From Alicycliphilus denitrificans K601 (GTDB lineage Bacteria > Pseudomonadota > Gammaproteobacteria > Burkholderiales > Burkholderiaceae_C): a stretch of 64,000 bases of DNA. The DNA lies in the NCBI RefSeq assembly GCF_000204645.1, contig NC_015422.1:3055001-3119000 (forward strand), given 5' to 3'. Numbering within the stretch: the stretch's first letter is position 1; every line of letters starts with the position of its first letter. Position numbers and translations under genes: made by a program. Positions 52,427-61,270 of this stretch are shown one piece after another. The notes beneath the pieces are model-generated. The model saw only the letters and a program-made list of their open reading frames with translations, did not search any database and was not told where the DNA came from.

Positions 52427-52480
52427 AGCTTGAATTAAGCCGCACCGCGAAGCGGCGTCGGCTTGAATAAATTGTTAGCT
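52427..52480 (-). repeat. Integron attC site of the reductase cassette
   Basis: On the reverse strand: GCTAACAATTTATTCAAGCC, then GACGCCGCTTCGCGGTGCGG, then CTTAATTCAAGC. This is the attC fold with inner arms GCCGC/GCGGTGC and outer arms TTCAAGC, as in aadA/dfr-type cassettes. The gene's TAA stop is inside the GCTAAC end. The far end, where GTTRRRY is expected, reads TTTCGG, so that end is truncated or recombined. Confidence 0.8.
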
Positions 52481-53035
52481 GCGCGCACGCCGGTAGTGCA
52501 TAGCGACTGCACCGCTGGAGAGCGGCTTAGCAAAGGCAAGGTCGAGCCGTCGTGTGCTGGCCAGCCCGCCTTGGTACAGCGTTGGGCCGTGGCCGACGAT
52601 CCTAGGGTGGACGAGGAACATGTATTCGTCGATCAGGTCCAGCCGATCCAACTCAGTCGCGAGCGAAGCACTTCCAAGCAGCACACCGGCCGGGGTCGCG
52701 TCTTTCAGGTTCTGCACGCCCGTTCTTAGGGCGCCCGCGATGTGGTGGCTATTGGCCCACGGAAAGTCCTCGCGCGTCGAAGAGACCACGTACTTCGGCT
52801 TGGTCTCCAACTTGACCGCCCACTCGCGGAGCGCTGGCGGTGCCTCCACGTCGCCTCGCGCGACTGCGGGCCAATAACTTTCCATCATCTCGTAGGTAAC
52901 GCGGCCCCAAAGCATCGCCCCACTTTCGTCCATGAGGCGGGTGAAAAAGGCGTGTGTCTCGGCGTCAGCGATCCCCTCCCGGTGGTCGACGCAACCGTCG
53001 AGGGTGACGTTGATGCTGAAGGTCAACAATCCCAT
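52475..53035 (-). CDS. Dihydrofolate-reductase-like (RibD C-terminal family) gene cassette
   Basis: A 186-residue protein of the RibD-C/DHFR-like fold: LLTFSINVTLDGCVDHREG at the N-terminus, GAMLWGRVTYEMMESYWP near residue 42 and LIDEYMFLVHPRIVGHGPTLY near residue 140. Such proteins are NADPH reductases of unknown substrate and turn up in integron cassettes. The stop codon lies inside an attC site, which marks the gene as an integron cassette. No integrase gene or second cassette is visible. Lower GC than hemH and dabA on either side. Confidence 0.82.
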   Translation of the reverse strand: MGLLTFSINVTLDGCVDHREGIADAETHAFFTRLMDESGAMLWGRVTYEMMESYWPAVARGDVEAPPALREWAVKLETKPKYVVSSTREDFPWANSHHIAGALRTGVQNLKDATPAGVLLGSASLATELDRLDLIDEYMFLVHPRIVGHGPTLYQGGLASTRRLDLAFAKPLSSGAVAMHYRRARS

Positions 53036-53093
53036 AGCTCCGAATTCCTCATAGCGGCTGACTCAAAAATAAGCTGCAGGAAGATACCGCAAA

Positions 53094-55652
53094 TCAAGCA
53101 TTTGTCAGTAGCAAGGGCGACCATGCGCCCTGTGCATACCGCAAGAAGCCCGATTTATGGAAGCGCCACAGGTGCAACCACCCGTTGTCCAGCAGTTGCC
53201 GGACAACGGCGTGCTTTGCAATCACTGCGTCGATGGCTGCCTGGGGAGCGTCGATGATCACGGTGAGCCGCAAGGGTTCGTGTACCCAGCGCTGGTCATC
53301 ATGCAGCGACTGGCGGGACAGGCCGATGCGCAAATCGCCGCCGTTGCCCTCGAAGACGCCCAGTGTTCCACCCACCACGTTGTGCAGCACCTTGTTGCCG
53401 CTGCCCAGCCGGCTGGGGTCACAGGTGGAGGCGTGGTATTGCCAGTTGATCCAGTGGGTGACCAGCATCGGCGCGGTCATCAGCAGTTCCAGCACACTGC
53501 CATCGCCATCTAAGTCGGTGTCGTAGTCGTGCAAGAAACTGCGCCCGCCCAGCGCCGCGCCCTGGGTGCGGTGGCGCGGCGCGATCACAAAGGACGCGTT
53601 GCCGGCCAGCCCCCATTCGGGCCGCGTTTGCGCGCCGTCGTTGGCCCGGCGGCGCAATTGCTGCAGCAAGGCACCGTGCGGCGCGCGCGGATCCAGCTGC
53701 AAGGCAGGGGCCCGCTCGCGCCGGACCTGGTCGCCGGCGTGGGCCAGCACGTCCTGCAGGCACTCCCACCGCCGGCGCGCCGGCGTCGGCAGCAGGTCCA
53801 GGTCGAAGCCCTCGATCTCGTCCGTGGTGGTGTTGTGCAGGCAGGCCATGAAGGTGGTGCTGTCGGGGATGGCGACACCCGCGCCGCGCAGCCCTTGCCG
53901 CACGGCCGGGTCGTTGAGCAGCAGCGCCAGGCTGCGGGCATTCACCTCGCCGGTCTGGCCGCAGCACGCGCCGCAATCGAGTGCGGCCGCATGCGCGTTG
54001 TTGGCCGACTGGCTGCCGTGCCCCACCAACAGCACCAGCGGCGCCAGGTGCTGCTCCAGGCCCATGGCATGCAGCACCCGGGCGGCCAGCGCGACCTTGG
54101 CGTCCAGATCGAGCCCCGCCAACTGCGGGCGGCACACAGCGCGGTAGCGAGCGGGCAGGCCCTGCAGGTCGTCTCTGGCCCGCTCTTGCAGGCGGGGTTG
54201 CAACCAGCCGCCCAGCTTCCCGAGGTAGCCCACGCCCACGGCCTCGACATACGAGAACGCCGCCCCCGGCCAGCGACTGGCCGCCTGCCACCGGTCGGCC
54301 AGGGCCAACCGGCTTTGGCGCATGCGGCTCGCGGCCTCCTGCAGCACACCGTCTGCGGCGCGGTCGGCCGGGTCGGCGCTCAGCACCTGGTCGGTGACTT
54401 CGATAGCGGGCGCGAGCAGCCCGGGCAACTGCGGGCGCCGCGCTTGCGAAGCCAAGGGCGTGTAGGCCACCGGCAGGCCGAAGAAACCGGCAAAGCCGAG
54501 TGTCTGGATGCCGGGCCACACGGCTTCCAGCGCGCGCCGCATGGGTTCGCTGCGCACGTCGATGCAGAAGGCGGCCTGGACTTCGATGTCTTGCGGCGGC
54601 ACGTGTGCTCCGCTGACGCTGCAGAGGCGCTGCGCCAACTCGCGCTGGTAGCCGACTTCGAGGGCCAGTTGCCAGACTTCATCCACCCGCAGAGCGTGTT
54701 CCGCGTTCCTGAGCACCTGCGGGGCTATGCTCCAGGCTTGGCGCAAGGCGGTGAACGCGTCGCGGCTGGCCGCGTCGTCTTTGCATTCCAGGAGCAACAC
54801 GCCCCAGGCCAGGCGGATGGCCAGGAGTTGGCGCAGGTGCAGGTCGGTGCCGCCCTCCAGCCCCGCCTGCCAGCCCAGGTAGGCACACCAGGAAGCCCAG
54901 CCGTTGACGGTGAGCAGCACCGACTCCAGGTAGTCGGCCCAGACTTCTTCGGGCAGGCCCAGGCGCTGGAGCACCCAGCGTTCGGCGTCTTCGGCCCGGG
55001 CGGGCAGCGCATCCACGGCCGCACCCAGCGTGGGCAGCCCCATCAGCAAACCAATACTCTGGTCATGCTGCAACGTGTCGCGCCAAAACGCGTACAGGCC
55101 ATGCGCGCGCTGGGGCTGCCAATCGGCCTGGTGCGCATCGAAGTAGGCGGCACAGGTCTGGCTGACCTGGTGCGTGATGGCCTGGCGCCAGCTGAGCCGG
55201 TGGTGGCGCAGGGGGTAGTTGTCCAGCACATCGATCAGCAGCGGCAATTGCGCCACGGGTTGGGGCGATGCCAAGGCCTCGACGCACTGCTGGGGCGTGA
55301 TGCCTTGCGCCTGGGCCTGCGGCAGTTGGCGCAGAGCCAGGGCCAGGTCGGCGGGGCTGATCCGTCCGGTCTGCCAGGCGCGCTGCTGTTCGCTGCGCGG
55401 TGGGAAGACCTGAATGCCGCCCAGCGCTGCCATGCGCGCGGCCACCTGGCGCACCGGCATGCCAATGCGTGACCAGTGGGGATTGACGGCGATGGCCCGA
55501 TCCAGCGGCCATGCGGGGGCAATGGCGCGGCAGGCCTGGGCGCATGCCTGGTCGATCGCCTCGTGCACGGCGTGCAGAGTGTGCGAATGGGTGCTGTCGG
55601 CGGCTGCTCCCTGCAAGGTGCCGGGCGGGACGTCAATGGTCAGGGTGTTCAT
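53094..55652 (-). CDS. dabA: Inorganic carbon transporter subunit DabA (DUF2309)
   Basis: An 852-residue cytosolic Zn protein of the DABs-accumulate-bicarbonate complex, proposed to hydrate CO2 to bicarbonate in one direction when coupled to DabB. The zinc site is recognisable: Cys and Asp in CIDVRSEPMRRAL near residue 370, His in VGHGSQSANN near residue 550 and Cys in LDCGACCGQTGEVNARSLA near residue 565. The C-terminus has APMLVTHWINWQYHAST and NKVLHNVVGG. The ATG at 55652 gives MNTLTIDVPPG. It is downstream of dabB with a 26-base gap, an operon. The length is normal. Confidence 0.93.
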   Translation of the reverse strand: MNTLTIDVPPGTLQGAAADSTHSHTLHAVHEAIDQACAQACRAIAPAWPLDRAIAVNPHWSRIGMPVRQVAARMAALGGIQVFPPRSEQQRAWQTGRISPADLALALRQLPQAQAQGITPQQCVEALASPQPVAQLPLLIDVLDNYPLRHHRLSWRQAITHQVSQTCAAYFDAHQADWQPQRAHGLYAFWRDTLQHDQSIGLLMGLPTLGAAVDALPARAEDAERWVLQRLGLPEEVWADYLESVLLTVNGWASWCAYLGWQAGLEGGTDLHLRQLLAIRLAWGVLLLECKDDAASRDAFTALRQAWSIAPQVLRNAEHALRVDEVWQLALEVGYQRELAQRLCSVSGAHVPPQDIEVQAAFCIDVRSEPMRRALEAVWPGIQTLGFAGFFGLPVAYTPLASQARRPQLPGLLAPAIEVTDQVLSADPADRAADGVLQEAASRMRQSRLALADRWQAASRWPGAAFSYVEAVGVGYLGKLGGWLQPRLQERARDDLQGLPARYRAVCRPQLAGLDLDAKVALAARVLHAMGLEQHLAPLVLLVGHGSQSANNAHAAALDCGACCGQTGEVNARSLALLLNDPAVRQGLRGAGVAIPDSTTFMACLHNTTTDEIEGFDLDLLPTPARRRWECLQDVLAHAGDQVRRERAPALQLDPRAPHGALLQQLRRRANDGAQTRPEWGLAGNASFVIAPRHRTQGAALGGRSFLHDYDTDLDGDGSVLELLMTAPMLVTHWINWQYHASTCDPSRLGSGNKVLHNVVGGTLGVFEGNGGDLRIGLSRQSLHDDQRWVHEPLRLTVIIDAPQAAIDAVIAKHAVVRQLLDNGWLHLWRFHKSGFLRYAQGAWSPLLLTNA

Positions 55653-55678
55653 GCTGTGGTTCTCCAAGGTATCCGGCG

Positions 55679-57244
55679 TCAGTCGGTGGCGGCGATTGAG
55701 GGGGCGATGGGCCGCGTGCGTGCCGCGGGTGCAGCCACCCAGCGCGCGGGCCACCACTGCAGGGCCCAGCGGGTATAGGCTTCGTCCACGTAAAAGCCCG
55801 CGTAGCTCCAGCGCCTCCAGCGTTCCAGCAGCGGGGGCTTGGTTTGCAGCAGCGCCAGGCCGATGTACAGCACAGCCATGCCGGCCAAGGCCACCGGCCC
55901 CCCGGCCGCGTGCGGGGCATCCTTAAGTCCCAGGGGCAGCAGGTGCGCGGCATAGGCCGCCAGCGTGAGACCGGCCACCAGCAGCATGCCGGCGATGAGT
56001 TGGCCTCCGCGCGCGGCCACATGGGTCGCGCCGGCCAAGCTGCCGGACATCCACAGCAAGGGCGCCCATGCCAGGCCCAGCAAGGCGCTCCACCACCAGG
56101 GCCAGGCCCCTTGGTGCACCAAAGCCCCCAGGCCCAGCACTATGCCCGCGGCAAGCACGGGGGCGGCAACCACACTCAACGCGGTAGGCGCGCCTGCGCT
56201 GTGCAGGGCTTGCAGCCGGGTCTGCCGTACCACGGTGGAGGCCGACAGGAAGGCATGGGCCTTGTAGAGCGAATGGCCGATGAGATGCAGCGCCGCGAGC
56301 GTGTACAGGCCCAGCGCGCACTCCAGCAGCATGAAACCCATCTGCGCCACGGTGGACCAGGCCAGCCGCACCTTAATGGTAATGCGGGTGAGCATCACCA
56401 TGCCCGCCAGCACCGCGGTCACCAAACCAAAAGCCAGCAGCAGCCCGCGCGCCACGGCGGCGTGTTCCAGTAGCGGCGCAAAGCGAATCAACACGAAGCC
56501 GCCCAGGTTGACCACGCCGGCATGCAGCAGGGCCGAAACCGGTGTCGGCGCTTCCATCACCTGGATCAGCCAGCCGTGCACGGGCAGCAAGGCCGTGCGC
56601 AGCACCACGGCCAGCACCAGCATCACCGCGCTGGCGTGCAATGGCGCGCCCATCCCCTGCTGGGCAATATGCAGCCACAAGGCCGACAAGGCCCCGCTGC
56701 CCACTTCCAGCCAGGCCAGCGCGGCGGCGCCCAGCAAGAGGGCGTCGGCCAGACGGTCTGCGATGCGTTTCTTGAGTGCGGCCAAACGGGCGAAGGGCCG
56801 GTCGGGGTAAAAGCACAGCAGGTGCTGCAAGGCCAAGCCGACGCCTGCCCAGGCCGCGATGAGCAGCAGCCAGTGGTCGGCCAGCAGCAGCAGGTGCACG
56901 CAGGCCAAAACCGCGGCCAGCATCACGATGTAGCGGCGCTGCCCGGCTTCACCCTGCAGATAGCGTGACGAAAAGCTGCCGATCACCGTGCCCAACCCCT
57001 GAACCAGCGCCGCCAGGCAGAGGCTGAACACCGACGCGGCGGCCCACCCGCTCCAGGGCAGGCGGTAGGCGCCGGAAATCAGAGCCACCACCGACAGGGC
57101 CAGGGCCGCGACGGAGAGCGCCTGGAACCCCTTCCAAAGCATGGCGGTGGGCCAGGACGAAAACCGCGCCGCCACGGCCACCGTGGCCATCAATACCCCA
57201 GGGGCCAGCACATTGGCCCCGTGCAGACTGTGAGAAAAATCCAT
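55679..57244 (-). CDS. dabB: Inorganic carbon transporter membrane subunit DabB
   Basis: A 521-residue protein of the NuoL/MrpA-like antiporter superfamily with about 13 hydrophobic segments. Conserved charged sites lie in VHGWLIQVMEAPTPVSALLHAG near residue 215 and HLIGHSLYKAHAFLSA near residue 318. It provides the cation-driven energy coupling for DabA. I chose the ATG at 57244, but a GTG at 57253 is also in frame. It is divergent from a LysR regulator that probably controls it. Confidence 0.9.
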   Translation of the reverse strand: MDFSHSLHGANVLAPGVLMATVAVAARFSSWPTAMLWKGFQALSVAALALSVVALISGAYRLPWSGWAAASVFSLCLAALVQGLGTVIGSFSSRYLQGEAGQRRYIVMLAAVLACVHLLLLADHWLLLIAAWAGVGLALQHLLCFYPDRPFARLAALKKRIADRLADALLLGAAALAWLEVGSGALSALWLHIAQQGMGAPLHASAVMLVLAVVLRTALLPVHGWLIQVMEAPTPVSALLHAGVVNLGGFVLIRFAPLLEHAAVARGLLLAFGLVTAVLAGMVMLTRITIKVRLAWSTVAQMGFMLLECALGLYTLAALHLIGHSLYKAHAFLSASTVVRQTRLQALHSAGAPTALSVVAAPVLAAGIVLGLGALVHQGAWPWWWSALLGLAWAPLLWMSGSLAGATHVAARGGQLIAGMLLVAGLTLAAYAAHLLPLGLKDAPHAAGGPVALAGMAVLYIGLALLQTKPPLLERWRRWSYAGFYVDEAYTRWALQWWPARWVAAPAARTRPIAPSIAATD

Positions 57245-57290
57245 CGGAGGCACCCTTTGTAAAACGATGGGCCCGATGGTGCTTTCCGCA

Positions 57291-57343
57291 TCACGTTCTG
57301 TAAAATATATTTATAAGAACTTTTTAATATTAAAAAAAGAACA
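57291..57343. promoter_or_regulatory. AT-rich divergent promoter/operator of dabB and its LysR regulator
   Basis: A sharp drop in GC with TTATAAGAAC and TTAATATTAA arms, giving T-N11-A-type symmetry expected of LysR sites. It lies between the divergent starts of dabB (57244) and the regulator (57344). Confidence 0.5.
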
Positions 57344-58261
57344 ATGAAGCTGCAGCAGCTGAACTTTCACCACCTGTTTTATTTCTGGCGCGTGGCCAAG
57401 CTACAGCACCTGACCCGTGCGGCCGAAGAGCTCAACACCTCGCAATCGGCGGTGTCGGCGCAGATTCGCCAACTGGAGGAGCGCATCGGCGAGCCGTTGT
57501 TCGACCGCGAGGGGCGCAGGATGGTGTTGACCGCCACCGGCCAGCTCGTGCAGGCCTACGCGGAGAACATCTTTGGCCTGGGCCAGGAAATGCTGGGCCG
57601 TCTGCAAGGCCAGGCGGCCGGCATCACGCGCTTGCGTGTGGGCAGCGTGGCGACCATGTCCCGCAACTACCAGGAAAATTGGCTCCGCCCTTTGCTGGCA
57701 GACCCGGGCGTGACGCTGACCCTGGAATCGGGTGTGCTCGAAGGCTTGATCGAACGCCTGCTGCAGCACCAGCTGGACGTGGTGCTCGCGAACGAGACGG
57801 TGCCCGCCCACCCCGATCGCCCGCTGCACTGCCGATTTCTTGGCAGCCAATCGATTTCGCTGGTGGGCCCCGCCAGCCGGTGGCACTCGTGCAGCCTGCG
57901 CATTCCGAACGACCTGGACGGGCTGGATCTGGCGCTGCCTGGCCCGCGCCATGCCGTGCGCGCGCAATTCGATGCGCTGTGCCTGTCGGCGGGCGTGGCG
58001 CCCCGGCTGCGTGCCGAGGTAGACGACATGGCCATGCTGCGCCTGATTGCGCGCGACAGCGGCTGGCTGACCGTGCTGCCCGAGGTGGTGGTGCAGGACG
58101 AACTGCGCGCCGGCGTGCTCGTGACGGTGGGCCAGTCGCCCGACCTGCGCGAGAGCTTCTATGCCATCACTGCGCCGCACCGGCACCGCATCGACTTGCT
58201 CGAGCCGCTGCTGCGGCCATCCGCCGACCTGCCGGCTGCAGCGCATTCGCCGCCGCCCTGA
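57344..58261 (+). CDS. LysR-family regulator next to dabBA
   Basis: A 305-residue LysR regulator: HTH HLTRAAEELNTSQSAVSAQIRQLEERIG near residue 22, then the effector domain with LRVGSVATMSRNYQENWLRP near residue 92. The N-terminus LNFHHLFYFWRVAKLQHL is close to NhaR-type members. Divergent to dabB, so likely its activator in response to a metabolite of carbon status, which is inference. RBS weak (AAAAAAAGA). Confidence 0.88.
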   Translation: MKLQQLNFHHLFYFWRVAKLQHLTRAAEELNTSQSAVSAQIRQLEERIGEPLFDREGRRMVLTATGQLVQAYAENIFGLGQEMLGRLQGQAAGITRLRVGSVATMSRNYQENWLRPLLADPGVTLTLESGVLEGLIERLLQHQLDVVLANETVPAHPDRPLHCRFLGSQSISLVGPASRWHSCSLRIPNDLDGLDLALPGPRHAVRAQFDALCLSAGVAPRLRAEVDDMAMLRLIARDSGWLTVLPEVVVQDELRAGVLVTVGQSPDLRESFYAITAPHRHRIDLLEPLLRPSADLPAAAHSPPP

Positions 58262-58405
58262 CTGCGCCGACCCCTTCACGACCCGCACGATGAAGGCGCC
58301 GATTACTACGGTGAGCACCGCAGCCAGGGTCCAACGCCAAAAACAGCGTCCATGCCGGACAGCCCCCCCGATCCGCCCAGCCCCGGCAGTGCTGCACGAT
58401 GCTGC

Positions 58406-59386
58406 TCACGCTTGGCGCGCGGCTGCTGCGCCGCGCGTCTTCCACAGCGACACCAGCACACCGCCGACAATCAGGCCCGTCGTGATGCCCAGGCTCCACG
58501 GCGCGGGAATCTTGCCCACGATGTTGACCAGGAAAATCTTGCCCCCGATGAAGACCAGTACCAGAGCCAGCGCGTATTTCAGGTATGCGAAGCGATGGAT
58601 CATGGCCGCCAGCGCGAAGTAGAGCGCACGCAGGCCCAGGATGGCGAAGATATTGCTGGTGTAGACGATGAAGGGGTCGGTGGTAATGGCGAAGATGGCG
58701 GGAACGGAGTCCACGGCGAACACCAGGTCGACGAACTCAACCATGCACAATGCCAGGAACAGCGGCGTTGCCCAGACGACGGAGTCGCCCCGAACCGGAT
58801 GCGGCGCGCGCACGAAGAAGGCATTTCCATGCAACGCTGGCGTTACGCGCAGGTGCCTGCGCAGCCAGCCGAGCAAAGGGTTCTTTGCCAAGTCCGGCGT
58901 GTGGTTGGCCATCCAGAGCATCTTGATGCCGGTGAACACCAGAAACGCACCAAACAGGTAGAGCGTCCAGGAAAACTGCGTGACCAGAGCAGCACCGAGG
59001 CCGATCATGAGCGCGCGCAGCACGATCACGCCCAGGATGCCCCAGAACAGCACGCGGTGCTGGTACTGCCGCGGTATGGCGAAGAAGGAAAAAATCATCG
59101 CGATCACGAAAACGTTGTCCATGGACAGCGATTTCTCGACCATGAAGCCCGTGAAGTAATCGATGCCGCTCTTGGCCCCCAGCTGCCACCAGAGCCAGCT
59201 GCCGAACAGCATGGCGGCGCCGATGTAACCGGCCGACAGCCACAGGCTCTCTCGCACACCGATCTCGTGGTCGTCGCGGTGCAGCACCCCAAGGTCGAAC
59301 GCCAGCAGTGCCACCACCACACTGACAAATACCAGCCACAGCCACACGGCTTGGCCCAGGAAGGGAGTGTTCAGGAATTCAGTCAT
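58406..59386 (-). CDS. TerC/Alx-family membrane protein
   Basis: A 326-residue inner-membrane protein with about nine hydrophobic segments and the TerC acidic motifs: LLAFDLGVLHRDDHEI near residue 26, VEKSLSMDNVFVIAMIFSFF near residue 78 and MVEFVDLVFAVDSVPAIFAI near residue 205. Members export or handle metals, mainly Mn2+ and possibly Ca2+, and are linked with tellurite resistance and alkaline response. The ATG at 59386 gives MTEFLNTPFLG. It is the third gene of a zinc ribbon/terB/terC operon, 55 bases after terB. Confidence 0.9.
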   Translation of the reverse strand: MTEFLNTPFLGQAVWLWLVFVSVVVALLAFDLGVLHRDDHEIGVRESLWLSAGYIGAAMLFGSWLWWQLGAKSGIDYFTGFMVEKSLSMDNVFVIAMIFSFFAIPRQYQHRVLFWGILGVIVLRALMIGLGAALVTQFSWTLYLFGAFLVFTGIKMLWMANHTPDLAKNPLLGWLRRHLRVTPALHGNAFFVRAPHPVRGDSVVWATPLFLALCMVEFVDLVFAVDSVPAIFAITTDPFIVYTSNIFAILGLRALYFALAAMIHRFAYLKYALALVLVFIGGKIFLVNIVGKIPAPWSLGITTGLIVGGVLVSLWKTRGAAAARQA

Positions 59387-59441
59387 GGTTATGCGTGTGT
59401 GCAAGTGCGCATGGGTGCGCGGATGGAGGTGCTGTCACCCG

Positions 59442-59849
59442 TCAGCGCAAGGGCGCCGCTGCGGGGGGCGCGGCCCACAGGGCAGCGGCGAGGGCCATCA
59501 GGCTTTCCTCGGCGCCGGAGACATGTGTGTCTGCATGGGCCACTTCCCTGCACAGCGCCAGCGTCTGGGTACGCAGCGCGGGGTCGTCCACATCGGCCAG
59601 CAGCAACCGCAGCAGGCCTTCATCGATGTGCCCGGCGCTGCCCCAGGGCCCGAACGCGCTGCTCACCAGGTCTTCCGAGAGTTCGCGCAGCACGCGCGCG
59701 CTCTGATCCGTAGTCAGGCCCAGCCAGTTGCCGGCGTGCTGGCGGTACATTGCCGCCACCTCGCTGTGGCTGACATGGCCGTCGGCGACCATGATGAGGG
59801 CCACGATGCGTGTGGCGGCCTCAGGGCTGTTGCGCGGATAGCTTCGCAT
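59442..59849 (-). CDS. TerB-family protein
   Basis: A 135-residue helical protein with TRIVALIMVADGHVSHSEVAAMYR near residue 13, the EF-like TerB pattern, and a second half LLLADVDDPALRTQTLALCREVAHADTHVSGAEESLM. In tellurite-resistance systems TerB works with TerC at the membrane, which fits the neighbouring gene. A good ribosome site (GGAGAT) lies before the ATG at 59849. Confidence 0.8.
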   Translation of the reverse strand: MRSYPRNSPEAATRIVALIMVADGHVSHSEVAAMYRQHAGNWLGLTTDQSARVLRELSEDLVSSAFGPWGSAGHIDEGLLRLLLADVDDPALRTQTLALCREVAHADTHVSGAEESLMALAAALWAAPPAAAPLR

Positions 59850-59914
59850 GGAAATCTCCTGGTCAGGGGAAAAAAATAGGGGTGTTCGGGGGTGTGCAAA
59901 CGGTTTGCGGGCGC

Positions 59915-60145
59915 TCAGTCGAACAGCTCGTTGAGCCAGGAAGACCTGCGCTTGCGGCCTGCCGGTGAGCGCGCAAGGGATCCGTTGCCATGGGCGGGCT
60001 CGTATTCGTTCTGGGCGCGCTCCAGCAGCTTGTCGAGCTCGCCGCGGTCGAGCCAGACGCCGCGGCATTGCGGGCAGTAGTCGATCTCGATGCCGCTGCG
60101 TTCGGTGATGACCAGCGTGGCCGTGGGGCAGTGCGGACATTTCAT
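59915..60145 (-). CDS. TFIIB-type zinc-ribbon protein
   Basis: A 76-residue protein: MKCPHCPTATLV and IDYCPQCRGVWLDRGELDKLLE, two CxxC pairs of the zf-TFIIB (YjiA-type) family, then a basic tail RSPAGRKRRSSWLNELFD. Function unknown. First gene of the terB/terC operon. GGAGC lies before the ATG at 60145. It is divergent from an NhaR-like regulator. Confidence 0.85.
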   Translation of the reverse strand: MKCPHCPTATLVITERSGIEIDYCPQCRGVWLDRGELDKLLERAQNEYEPAHGNGSLARSPAGRKRRSSWLNELFD

Positions 60146-60265
60146 GGCATGTGCTCCTGTGGGTGGTTGCGATGGACGTACTGTAGAAATGGCACGATCA
60201 GAAATAAATCAGAAAATGCACGCGATATTTCCGATAAATCGAAACGTTGCTCCTCAACGCACACC
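60146..60265. promoter_or_regulatory. Divergent promoter between the zinc-ribbon operon and the NhaR-like gene
   Basis: An AT-rich 120-base gap. TTTCCGATAAATCGAAA near 60228-60244 is a partial palindrome and a likely binding site of the regulator. Confidence 0.45.
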
Positions 60266-61192
60266 ATGAACTACAAACATCTGCATTACTTCTGGACCGT
60301 GCTGCGCGCCGGTGGCATCGTGCGCGCCAGCGAGCAGCTGCACCTCACGCCCCAGACGCTCAGTGGCCAGATCAAGCAGCTGGAAGAGCGCCTCGGGCAG
60401 AGCCTGCTGCGCAAAGCCGGGCGCGGCGTGGAGCCCACCGATGCGGGCCGGCTGGCGATGCGCTACGCCGATGAAATCTTCGCCCTGGGCGCTTCGTTGC
60501 AGGAAGCGCTGGCCAGCGGTCGCGACAGCCGGCCGGCTGCGGTGCTGCGCGTAGGCATTGCCGATTCGGTACCCAAGGCGGTCGCGTTTCATGTGCTGGA
60601 GCCGGCCATGGCCCTGGCCGAGCCGCCGCGCCTGGCCTGCCACGAGGGCGGCTTGACCAGCCTGCTGGGCGAGCTGGCGGTGCACCGGCTGGACCTGGTG
60701 GTGTCCGACGTGCCCGCGCCATCGAGCCTGAGCGTGCGCGTCTACACCCATCTGCTCGGGCGCTCGCAGCTCGCGTTTTTTGCCGCGCCCCGGTTGTTGC
60801 GCGCGACAAGCTGGACGGCGCGGCGCGCGCGCCAGGCGTTTCCGGCCTGCCTGGCGGCCATGCCCATGCTGCTGCCCGGCACGCCGGCGGCGCTGCGTCC
60901 GCGCCTCGATGCGTGGCTGCGCCAGCACGCACTCACGCCTCCGCTGGCGGCGGAGTTCGACGACAGCGCGCTGCTCAAGGCGTTTGGCCGCGAAGGCCAG
61001 GGCTTCTTCGCCGCGCCAGCGGTGCTGGCGGACGAAATCGCGCAGCAGTACCAGGTGGAATGGCTTGGTACGGCGGATGATCTCGTAGAGGAGTTCTACG
61101 CGATCTCGGTGGAGCGGCGCATCACACATCCGGCTGTATCCGTCATCACCGCCACCGCGCGTGGCAAGCTGTTTGCACGGCACCCGCTGTGA
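60266..61192 (+). CDS. NhaR-like LysR-family regulator
   Basis: A 308-residue LysR protein whose start, MNYKHLHYFWTVLRAGGI, and HTH (RASEQLHLTPQTLSGQIKQLEERLG) are characteristic of NhaR, the sodium/pH-responsive activator of nhaA. No nhaA lies in the window. The divergent partner is the zinc-ribbon/terB/terC operon, so this operon is the probable target. The ATG at 60266 gives the family start. The open frame extends upstream without support. Confidence 0.88.
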   Translation: MNYKHLHYFWTVLRAGGIVRASEQLHLTPQTLSGQIKQLEERLGQSLLRKAGRGVEPTDAGRLAMRYADEIFALGASLQEALASGRDSRPAAVLRVGIADSVPKAVAFHVLEPAMALAEPPRLACHEGGLTSLLGELAVHRLDLVVSDVPAPSSLSVRVYTHLLGRSQLAFFAAPRLLRATSWTARRARQAFPACLAAMPMLLPGTPAALRPRLDAWLRQHALTPPLAAEFDDSALLKAFGREGQGFFAAPAVLADEIAQQYQVEWLGTADDLVEEFYAISVERRITHPAVSVITATARGKLFARHPL

Positions 61193-61270
61193 CGGCAGCG
61201 GCGCGTGCAGGCAACCGGCACGTCGGGGTTGGCGGGATGGTTATTACTGGACAAGAGTCGCTGCACGACA

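Noticed and set aside
53529..55472. 647-codon forward frame opposite dabA
   Set aside because: Antisense of dabA with typical low-complexity composition and no ribosome site.
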